From an uncultured Pseudomonadales bacterium (GTDB taxonomy: Bacteria > Pseudomonadota > Gammaproteobacteria > Pseudomonadales > Porticoccaceae), in assembly GCA_905478725.1 (NCBI GenBank), contig CAJQJT010000160.1, positions 1 to 9,388 of the forward strand: a DNA stretch of 9,388 nucleotides. The letters run 5' to 3'. Made by a program: the position numbers and the translations under genes. Shown in pieces: positions 1 to 5,777 of the stretch; positions within the stretch are counted from its first letter, which is position 1, and each line of letters opens with the position of its first letter. The notes beneath the pieces were generated by a model. The model was not told the DNA's origin. It saw nothing but the letters and a program-made list of their open reading frames with translations, and searched no databases.

Positions 1-935
1 AGAGTGCTAATGGGAACCGGCCGATCAAAAAAGAATGTACCTAGTCCAGCAAGCTTTTTTATTGTGGATGCAAGTTCTACATCATCGCTGATTAATCCAC
101 CGTTATCGCTGGCAAACAATATCAGCGTATTGTCGAGCATATCGCGTTTTTCAAGAGCCTGAATAACACGACCAATTTGGTCATCTAACTCCGAGACCAT
201 GGCAGCATGGATGCGCCGATTGGGATTACTGATGTGGCTGTATTTTTCGATGCTCGCCTGCGGAGCTTCATTGGGCATATGAGGTGCAGCCATCGCCAAA
301 TATAAAAATAATGGCTGCTTAGATTGGTATCCTTCGATCAAATTGACGGCTTCATCACCTAAAAGATGGGTTGCATAACCCTCTTCGCGCACAGTTTTGC
401 CATTGCGCTGCCAGTCATGCCCGCCGCCATGGTTGTGATCCCAGTAGCCAATTCCACCACTTAGAAAACCATAAAAGTGCCCAAAGCCCCTGGCTGGGGG
501 TGCATAGGCGGGTGTGTAATTACCCAGATGCCATTTGCCAACCATAAGACTTTGATAACCCAGTGTATTCAGGTACTGAGGCATAATTCGCTCATCCAGA
601 CCCAGACCAAGTTGCTGATTTTTAGCAATAGCCCTGCTGATGCCTAACTTTCTGGGGGATTTACCTGTCATTAAGGCGGCTCTGGTAGGGCTGCAGGTAG
701 GCTGAGCATAAAAGCGGTCCAGTTCAACTCCCTCTGCAGCCAGGCGGTCAATATGCGGAGTACTTATCTCACTGCCATGATAACCGACATCATTCCAGCC
801 TAGGTCATCAGCTAATATCACCACAATGTTAGGCAGTGGTGAGCTATCTTCAGTGGCATAGGCTGAACTATGAAAGCTGAATATTAGAGCTGCAACAAGC
901 CCAAGGCACTTAAGATTGAATGTAGATACTTGCAT
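1..935 (-). CDS. Exported type I sulfatase (arylsulfatase-like), C-terminus beyond window
   Basis: This is a formylglycine-dependent sulfatase that hydrolyses sulfate esters, probably in the periplasm. Reading the minus strand from ATG 935-933 gives 311 residues with no stop before the window edge. Residues 1-27 look like a Sec signal peptide (hydrophobic stretch at about 10-22, cleavage likely after A-Y-A at 25-27). The calcium-site aspartates are at 43-44 (ILADDLGWND). The sulfatase signature CSPTR starts at C81, the cysteine that the family converts to formylglycine. The second signature GKWHLG follows at 133-138 (K134, H136), and the metal ligands D277-N278 lie in ASDNGG. The family is usually 450-600 residues, so roughly the last third is missing. 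The start is chosen because it gives a complete signal peptide and lies about 25-30 bp after a good promoter. No clear Shine-Dalgarno is visible. The natural substrate cannot be read from the sequence; shared operators with the aromatic genes suggest an aryl sulfate, but this is inference. Confidence 0.93.
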   Translation of the reverse strand, partial: MQVSTFNLKCLGLVAALIFSFHSSAYATEDSSPLPNIVVILADDLGWNDVGYHGSEISTPHIDRLAAEGVELDRFYAQPTCSPTRAALMTGKSPRKLGISRAIAKNQQLGLGLDERIMPQYLNTLGYQSLMVGKWHLGNYTPAYAPPARGFGHFYGFLSGGIGYWDHNHGGGHDWQRNGKTVREEGYATHLLGDEAVNLIEGYQSKQPLFLYLAMAAPHMPNEAPQASIEKYSHISNPNRRIHAAMVSELDDQIGRVIQALEKRDMLDNTLILFASDNGGLISDDVELASTIKKLAGLGTFFFDRPVPIST

Positions 936-965
936 GGTTATGAACCGGTATTTTTTATAAATCAC

Positions 966-993
966 ATTCTAGCCGACAGGCTAAATTAGTCAA
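966..993 (-). promoter_or_regulatory. Sulfatase promoter with embedded operator
   Basis: On the minus strand a -35 box TTGACT (993-988) is separated by 16 bp from a -10 box TAGAAT (971-966, five of six consensus bases). The inverted repeat TAGCC-N4-GGCTA fills the spacer, and its final TA begins the -10 box. The sulfatase start lies about 30 bp downstream. Bound protein would be expected to exclude RNA polymerase, so repression is the likely mode. The boxes are read directly; promoter activity is inferred. Confidence 0.65.
970..983. promoter_or_regulatory. Operator site 1: TAGCC-GACA-GGCTA
   Basis: This is a perfect inverted repeat with 5-bp arms and a 4-bp spacer upstream of the sulfatase. 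The same arms and spacing recur at 2835, 2944 and 4617, all in non-coding DNA in front of catabolic genes. It is probably the binding site of a dimeric repressor, with the TetR protein encoded at 7805-8383 as the nearest candidate. Confidence 0.7.
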
Positions 994-1214
994 TCACTGG
1001 TTTTAAAAGGTGGATATTTCTGAGCCTGTGATCAACCTGATTTGTCTTGCTCAGACCCCAAGCCCAATATATTCGCTAGTCGGCTAATTAAAAAATGCAC
1101 TGTTAGAGGATAGGGCAGTGGTTTTGTTCGATGCCTACCAGATACAGGTAATATTATGGCGGGCAAAAATGCCGTTGCTACCAGTCTTTCAATAGGCTTC
1201 GAGTTAGGTATGCA

Positions 1215-2795
1215 CTAGCCCAGCTGGCTCTTTAATTGATCAATCAGCTTGCTCAGCTGATCTTTTACAGTCTCAGAGCTGTCTCTGTAGCAGAGGCCGT
1301 AAATCTGTCTGTCCGGCCTCAGTAGGGCCAATGCCACTTTATTATCATCGGCCCAGCCCTGCAGTAGACCTTCTTTATCCACGCCCTGACCCGATTCTCC
1401 CAGTGCAAAACTGCTGAGAGATTCTTTTAAAAAGTCGGTATTTTGTCGATTGATTAATGGAGCAGGGTCGGTATTAAATCCAACAACGGTAAATGAATTA
1501 CCAAGCAGAGTATCCAGTAGAACGCTGTCGCCATTATTTAAAGTGATTACACTTTGACGCAACATATAGCGGTGAAGTGAACGGTGATCCTGAGCATAAA
1601 AACCCTCTCCCAGCCGCCATTGCAGACCAAATTTAATCGAGGATACAAATACAGGGAACAGCCGCCCCAGCATTAGAAACAGGTCGCGGGCCAATGCCTT
1701 GACAGGATTGCGCGTTTGAATAATATCGCCGTGAGTAATAGCAAGTTTAATCACTTCTTCTACATGGGCGTACCTTTCAGTATGGTAGCTATCGAGAATA
1801 CTGGCGTCCCACTGCTCGCTTATCACGCCAGTAAGCTTCCAGCTGAGGTTGTACGCATCCCGGATACCGGCGCAGAGTCCCTGCCCCAAAAACGGAGGCA
1901 TCTGGTGGGCGGCATCACCCAGCAAAAATATCCGGCCGCGTTTAAATTGATCTGCCAGCAGAGCGTGGAAGCGATAAATCTTAGCTCGAACAAGTTTGCC
2001 ATCTCGCTCGCTGAGCTGGCTATTAAGTCGTCCAATATGAGGAGCCATCAATGAGCGAACATTGTCCTCATCTTCAATAATGTCGGGGTCATCAGTGGCA
2101 TTGAGCATAAACTCCCAGCGTATATGGCCCGGTTCGCAGGGTATAATTGATGTAGGCCTGGCCGGATCACAAATCTGGTAGGCTCTGTCTTTAATTTCGA
2201 TGCTTTTGTCTAACATCAGGTCGCAGACTAACCAGGGCTCATTGCAGTCCAGATCTTTAAGTGTGAAGCCCGCCAATTCTCTTGTGGTACTTGAAGCTCC
2301 GTCACAGCCAAGCAGGTAAGAGCATCGATAATCTCGAGACTGCTCGCCGTTAATATCAGTGATTTTCAGAGTGACTCCAGTGCTATCCTCATGGAGCTCT
2401 TCAAGCTGCCAGCCGAGAAGCTGATCAACAGAATCGCAAGTATCTACATTTTCTCTGAGATGCGCCTCGAGTTTTGGTTGAGAAAAGAATGTACTGTTGG
2501 GCCATTGGTGAACTCTGTCAGATTTAGACAAATCCTGGTGAAAAAGCTTCCAGTCAAATCCATTGAAGAAGGTAATAAATCCAGGATGACGAGTCGAATT
2601 TTTGAGTTTTTCATGCAGTCCCTGAGATTGAAAAATCCGCATGACCTCGCCATCGTAATGAACTGCACGAGGAATTTGGTAGACACTCACATTGGGTTCA
2701 ATCACTAATGTGCTTATGCCTTGCTTGCCAAGCAAGTAAGCCATCATTGCGCCGGTGGGACCATAGCCAATAATTGCAACATCATAACTCTTCAT
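1215..2795 (-). CDS. MhpA-like FAD-dependent aromatic hydroxylase (PF01494 family)
   Basis: This is a 526-residue cytosolic class A flavoprotein monooxygenase, a family that uses NAD(P)H and oxygen to hydroxylate phenolic rings. The N-terminus has the dinucleotide fold with G10-x-G12-x-x-G15 and the ribose-binding acid E33. R43 follows in IPRAVHYDGE, resembling the 3-(3-hydroxyphenyl)propionate hydroxylase MhpA. The DG motif is C164-D165-G166, and the GD motif is at 292-300 (LGDAAHQMP), followed by FLGQGLCAGIRDAYNLSWKL features typical of the family. The C-terminal 100 residues form the thioredoxin-like tail with the characteristic LLRPDRQIYG at 491-500. MhpA of E. coli is about 554 residues, so this protein looks complete. 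The start is fixed by the GxGxxG motif lying close to the N-terminus; only a weak AAGG precedes it. The gene diverges from the aldehyde dehydrogenase and has its own operator-containing promoter. It probably makes the catechol for the extradiol dioxygenase; the exact phenolic substrate is unknown. Confidence 0.9.
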   Translation of the reverse strand: MKSYDVAIIGYGPTGAMMAYLLGKQGISTLVIEPNVSVYQIPRAVHYDGEVMRIFQSQGLHEKLKNSTRHPGFITFFNGFDWKLFHQDLSKSDRVHQWPNSTFFSQPKLEAHLRENVDTCDSVDQLLGWQLEELHEDSTGVTLKITDINGEQSRDYRCSYLLGCDGASSTTRELAGFTLKDLDCNEPWLVCDLMLDKSIEIKDRAYQICDPARPTSIIPCEPGHIRWEFMLNATDDPDIIEDEDNVRSLMAPHIGRLNSQLSERDGKLVRAKIYRFHALLADQFKRGRIFLLGDAAHQMPPFLGQGLCAGIRDAYNLSWKLTGVISEQWDASILDSYHTERYAHVEEVIKLAITHGDIIQTRNPVKALARDLFLMLGRLFPVFVSSIKFGLQWRLGEGFYAQDHRSLHRYMLRQSVITLNNGDSVLLDTLLGNSFTVVGFNTDPAPLINRQNTDFLKESLSSFALGESGQGVDKEGLLQGWADDNKVALALLRPDRQIYGLCYRDSSETVKDQLSKLIDQLKSQLG

Positions 2796-2830
2796 GTTTT
2801 TTGGAACCTTGCGCGAGTAAATTTTTACCC

Positions 2831-2859
2831 AGTTTAGCCATTTGGCTATTTTTCGTCAA
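2831..2859 (-). promoter_or_regulatory. Hydroxylase promoter with embedded operator
   Basis: On the minus strand TTGACG (2859-2854) and TAAACT (2836-2831) are separated by 17 bp. Operator site 2 starts 5 bp after the -35 box and its last TA forms the start of the -10 box. The arrangement matches the aldehyde dehydrogenase promoter base for base in spacing. The hydroxylase ATG lies about 35 bp further on. The boxes are seen directly; function is inferred. Confidence 0.65.
2835..2848. promoter_or_regulatory. Operator site 2: TAGCC-ATTT-GGCTA
   Basis: This is a perfect inverted repeat (5-bp arms, 4-bp spacer) inside the hydroxylase promoter, 40 bp before its start codon. Its centre is 109 bp from that of site 3, so one dimer at each site, or a loop between them, could control the divergent pair. 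Confidence 0.72.
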
Positions 2860-2932
2860 GAAACTGATTGGCCAAAACCAAACATAGTTGCATTAAGGAT
2901 AATGGCTTGAATAAAGTCGTCGCTTAAGCTTC

Positions 2933-2961
2933 TTGACACAAACTAGCCGAATGGCTAATCT
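2933..2961 (+). promoter_or_regulatory. Aldehyde dehydrogenase promoter with embedded operator
   Basis: A perfect -35 consensus TTGACA (2933-2938) is followed after 17 bp by TAATCT (2956-2961, a weak -10 with three consensus matches). Operator site 3 begins 5 bp after the -35 box and overlaps the first two bases of the -10 box, as at the hydroxylase promoter. The predicted leader to ATG 3064 is about 95 nt and carries a further palindrome, GGCTAGCC, at 3001-3008, made of two overlapping half-sites. Confidence 0.65.
2944..2957. promoter_or_regulatory. Operator site 3: TAGCC-GAAT-GGCTA
   Basis: This is a perfect inverted repeat with the same arms and spacing as the other sites. It sits between the -35 and -10 boxes of the plus-strand promoter that reads into the aldehyde dehydrogenase, which suits steric repression. 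Confidence 0.72.
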
Positions 2962-3063
2962 GCTGTGCATGCATTTGCAAGTGAGAGATATTGAAGGGCC
3001 GGCTAGCCATCCATTTTTCATCACAGCAAACCTTGAAATAAATTAGATAAGAGCAAGTATTTT

Positions 3064-4542
3064 ATGATTGATCATTTTATAAATGGGGTGACAGTTGCCG
3101 AGGGCGGTTATCCTTCAGACCTTTTTAATCCATCAAATGGCAGAAAAATTGGCAGTGTTTTAAACGGCGGCGCTGATGAGTTGGATATGGCCGTACAGGC
3201 TGCTTATACCGCTTTCCAGACTTGGTCGACCACGGGTTTGGGCTACCGGGCAAGTTTACTGTTAGCCTGTCGCCAGAAAGTTATGGAGCACCGTGACCAG
3301 CTGATTGAAATATGTATCACCGAAGCGGGAAAGACCGTTGCTGATGCTGCAGCTGAAGTGGACAAAGGAATTGAGGGGCTTGCCTATGGTGCCAGTGTTG
3401 GCAGTTGGCTGCGCTCATCGACCACGCAAAGCGTCGCATCAGGTATTGATGTTGTTGATGCCCGCTACCCAATCGGCGTTGTCACTACAGTCAGTCCATT
3501 TAATTTCCCGGTTATGATTCCGCTGGTGCAAGCTGCTATGGCTCTTGCATGCGGCAATACCCTGGTTGTAAAGCCCAGTGAAAAAGTGCCCTCAGCCTTC
3601 CGTTTAATTGCCGAGCTTATGCACAGTGCAGGGGTTCCCGATGGCGTTTTAAATGTTGTCAACGGTGGCCGAGAGGTAGTTGAAGCCATGATTGAACACC
3701 CCAAGGTGGCCGGTTTAAGTTTTATTGGCAGCACACCCGTGGCCAAACATTTAAGAATTAGGGGTATTGAGAACGGCAAGCGCGTGCAGGCATTTGGCAG
3801 TGGCAAAAATCATATGATAGTGCTGCCCGATGCTGATCTGGATATGGCTGCAGATGCCGCGGTCTCGGCGGCCTATGGGGCGGCAGGTCAGCGCTGCATG
3901 GCAATCTCGGTAGTGGTTGCTGTGGGTGACATAGGTGATCAATTGGTGGCTAAAATTGCTCAGCGTATTCCCGATATTAAGGTTGGGTCGGCGGCAGACA
4001 AAGATGTGCAGCTGGGTCCGGTAATTAGTCCTGAGAGCAAACAGCGTATTCATGACTTTATAGCGGGCGCAGAGCCCTCTGGGGCTAAGCTCGCTGTGGA
4101 TGGACGACTGCAAGAAGATCAAGATGGCTGGCTAGTGGGCGCCAGCCTCGTCGATCATGTTAAGCCTGGCATGCCAGTCTATGACAATGAAGTGTTTGGG
4201 CCTGTGCTATCAGTTGTCAGAGTAGCTACCTATGCAGAGGCGATGGATATTGTTGCCAGTCACCCGCTAGGTAATGGCGCCGCTATATTTACTCGTGATG
4301 GCGGTGCTGCCAAGCGTTACGCAGACGAAATACAAGCGGGAATGGTTGGCATTAATGTGCCTATACCTGTGCCACCCTGGAGCCATAGTTTTGGCGGCTG
4401 GAAAGACAGCGCATTTACTGACAGCAAGGTCAGTGGCCCTGAGTCTCTGAATTTCCATACTCGAATTAAAGCCATTACCAGCCGCTGGCCTGATCCGGCC
4501 GACAGTAAAGTGGATCTTGGTTTTTTAAAGACCGATAGTTAA
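3064..4542 (+). CDS. MmsA-like aldehyde dehydrogenase, probably CoA-acylating
   Basis: This 492-residue enzyme of the aldehyde dehydrogenase superfamily most resembles methylmalonate-semialdehyde dehydrogenase (MmsA/IolA). Those NAD-dependent enzymes oxidise a semialdehyde and transfer the acyl group to coenzyme A. The oxyanion asparagine N147 lies in SPFNFP (144-149), the cofactor-binding lysine K170 in VVKPSEK, and the nucleophile C278 in GAAGQRCMA (272-280), a form typical of MmsA. The segment at 243-250 (AFGSGKNH) lacks the general-base glutamate of hydrolytic aldehyde dehydrogenases, as in MmsA. E376-x-F378-G-P (NEVFGP) is conserved. Length is normal for the family. The start is the first ATG after the promoter, with only a weak purine-rich stretch upstream. 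It diverges from the hydroxylase and precedes the GST operon on the same strand. It probably handles a short semialdehyde formed late in the pathway; the actual substrate (malonic, methylmalonic or other semialdehyde) is not determinable here. Confidence 0.88.
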   Translation: MIDHFINGVTVAEGGYPSDLFNPSNGRKIGSVLNGGADELDMAVQAAYTAFQTWSTTGLGYRASLLLACRQKVMEHRDQLIEICITEAGKTVADAAAEVDKGIEGLAYGASVGSWLRSSTTQSVASGIDVVDARYPIGVVTTVSPFNFPVMIPLVQAAMALACGNTLVVKPSEKVPSAFRLIAELMHSAGVPDGVLNVVNGGREVVEAMIEHPKVAGLSFIGSTPVAKHLRIRGIENGKRVQAFGSGKNHMIVLPDADLDMAADAAVSAAYGAAGQRCMAISVVVAVGDIGDQLVAKIAQRIPDIKVGSAADKDVQLGPVISPESKQRIHDFIAGAEPSGAKLAVDGRLQEDQDGWLVGASLVDHVKPGMPVYDNEVFGPVLSVVRVATYAEAMDIVASHPLGNGAAIFTRDGGAAKRYADEIQAGMVGINVPIPVPPWSHSFGGWKDSAFTDSKVSGPESLNFHTRIKAITSRWPDPADSKVDLGFLKTDS

Positions 4543-4601
4543 AGCGTTAGGGCAGGTTCCGCCGGGATAAAAGTTGCCATTGCAAAAGATCAATGCTAGG
4601 T

Positions 4602-4615
4602 TACCCAAATGGCTA
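4602..4615. promoter_or_regulatory. Degenerate operator copy: TACCC-AAAT-GGCTA
   Basis: One base in the left arm departs from TAGCC; spacing and right arm are those of the perfect sites. Its centre is 15 bp from that of site 4, so two dimers could sit side by side at a 1.5-turn offset. It could also be chance similarity next to a true site. Confidence 0.45.
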
Positions 4616-4616
4616 C

Positions 4617-4630
4617 TAGCCATATGGCTA
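4617..4630. promoter_or_regulatory. Operator site 4: TAGCC-ATAT-GGCTA
   Basis: This is a perfect inverted repeat, and with the ATAT spacer the whole 14-mer is a complete palindrome. It lies about 225 bp upstream of the GST start. Unlike sites 1-3 no TTGAC-type box stands the right distance upstream; the overlapping -10-like TATTAA (4629-4634) has no good -35. Control of the GST-dioxygenase-reductase operon is inferred. Confidence 0.7.
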
Positions 4631-4855
4631 TTAAAGAAGTTTATAAACATCAAAAAAGTAAAGTTTTACAAAAACTGCACGCCGAATATAGCTGCAATTT
4701 TTAAAGTTCCCTCTGAATATGAGATAGCTGATGACAGAGCCATCTTTCATTGGTTATCTCATATTTTTTTGCAGCAAACTGGATACAGAGTTCCGAATAG
4801 CTTTTAAATTGGTTCCACTAACTAGATCATTTATTGTGATGACGACTTGAATTTT

Positions 4856-5728
4856 ATGGCGATTAAATATACCGAAGAATTTGAACTTTACAGCTACGGT
4901 GAGTCCCTGGCATCTCAAACTGCCAGAGTAGGACTTGCCGAAAAAGCCATTGACTACAAGCAGCATCGCGTCGGCCTTGAATCTACTGGTGAGCACTTGC
5001 AAAAGGCCTACAAGGCAATTAATCCCGGGTCATTGGTTCCGACTCTAGTACACAAGGGTGAACCGATCTATGACAGTGTAAAGATTCTTGAATACCTGGA
5101 CTCTTATGCGCCCAACCAGGGTGCCACTTTATTTCCAGCGGACGATGAAAAAAATGCTCAGGTTCGAGCATTGGTTAGAGAATTCTCCCTCGACGAAAGC
5201 ATTGATATAGGTGCAAACCTTGGCACCAGTATTGCAGGTCTCAGCACTCAGATGCTCGCTTACCTGCTCTGTAAGCGTCCTTTTTGGACGGTCTTCTGGG
5301 AATACCTAACCAAGCACCCTTCCAGAGAGCGGGTTCCCATCTTTATTTTGATGCGCCTGTTGGGAAAGCCGCCGCGGTTTAAATATAGAGATTTTGTCAG
5401 CGGTGTAGCCAAGGGTATGGTGTTTATAGAGAAGACATTATCCCATGGCCAGCCATTTATTGCCGGCGACTATTCGGCCGCTGATGTGCTACTAGCCCAG
5501 GCCTTTCACCGGTTACAGATTACCGCTTTCCATAAGGTTCTTGAATCAGACCAGTTTCCACTTATTAAAGCGTACTGGCCGCGACTTCAGCAGCGCAACA
5601 GTTATAAAGAGGGGATTCTCGATTATGAGGAAGAAGAGTGGAGCGAATGCAAAGCTGCGCTGTATGGCGATGAAGAAAATCCGGATATCGAGCATTTTTG
5701 GTCAGAGGTAAAACGATTAAACCAATAA
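4856..5728 (+). CDS. Glutathione S-transferase family protein
   Basis: This is a 290-residue soluble protein with a thioredoxin-like N-terminal domain at about 9-85 and a helical C-terminal domain, as in glutathione transferases. Candidate catalytic serines S17 and S20 are in YGESLASQTARVGL. The cis-proline motif is V61-P62 in NPGSLVPTL, and the glutathione gamma-glutamyl contact is D73-S74 in YDSVKILEYL. The C-domain has FIAGDYSAADVLLAQAFHRL, the usual N-capping region. It is longer than a typical GST (200-230 residues) because of a central insertion and an acidic tail. An in-frame TTG at 4847 would add three residues; ATG 4856 is preferred, although neither has a clear ribosome binding site. 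It leads an operon with the ring-cleavage dioxygenase 49 bp downstream. GSTs in aromatic clusters serve as cis-trans isomerases of ring-opened acids, as thiol-dependent lyases or as detoxifiers; which applies here is unknown. Confidence 0.85.
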   Translation: MAIKYTEEFELYSYGESLASQTARVGLAEKAIDYKQHRVGLESTGEHLQKAYKAINPGSLVPTLVHKGEPIYDSVKILEYLDSYAPNQGATLFPADDEKNAQVRALVREFSLDESIDIGANLGTSIAGLSTQMLAYLLCKRPFWTVFWEYLTKHPSRERVPIFILMRLLGKPPRFKYRDFVSGVAKGMVFIEKTLSHGQPFIAGDYSAADVLLAQAFHRLQITAFHKVLESDQFPLIKAYWPRLQQRNSYKEGILDYEEEEWSECKAALYGDEENPDIEHFWSEVKRLNQ

Positions 5729-5764
5729 TAATCTATGCCTTAACGGCTAGAACTAACACTGTTA

Positions 5765-5771
5765 AGAGGAG
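5765..5771 (+). promoter_or_regulatory. Strong ribosome binding site of the dioxygenase
   Basis: AGAGGAG ends 6 bases before ATG 5778 and is the best Shine-Dalgarno sequence in the window. It fixes the dioxygenase start. Confidence 0.8.
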
Positions 5772-5777
5772 CAACAG

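Larger units (their letters stand above)
4543..4855 (+). other. Non-coding control region before the GST operon
   Basis: This 313-bp stretch between the aldehyde dehydrogenase stop and the GST start holds operator site 4 and its degenerate partner (4602-4630). After these the DNA becomes AT-rich. A possible promoter downstream of the operators is TTTACA at about 4663-4668 with TATAGC about 16 bp later, but it is weak and low confidence. No terminator hairpin with a T-run is visible after 4542, so read-through from the aldehyde dehydrogenase is possible. No credible gene lies here; the open frame at 4574-4807 has no family features and covers the operator. Confidence 0.6.

Noticed and set aside
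1156..1218. Small plus-strand frame of 20 codons next to the hydroxylase stop
   Set aside because: Very short, no ribosome binding site, no recognisable sequence; not supportable as a gene.
4574..4807. Open frame of 77 codons before the GST gene
   Set aside because: It has no recognisable family, covers the operator pair, is AT-rich and has no ribosome binding site; best explained as non-coding leader.
4847..4855. TTG at 4847 as GST start
   Set aside because: It adds only three residues before a normal ATG at 4856 and has no better ribosome binding site; the ATG is preferred, though the TTG cannot be fully excluded.
5733..5748. ATGCC-TTAAC-GGCTA in the GST-dioxygenase gap as an operator
   Set aside because: One arm is mismatched and the spacer is 5 bp; the gap is only 49 bp within an operon, so an operator here is unlikely.
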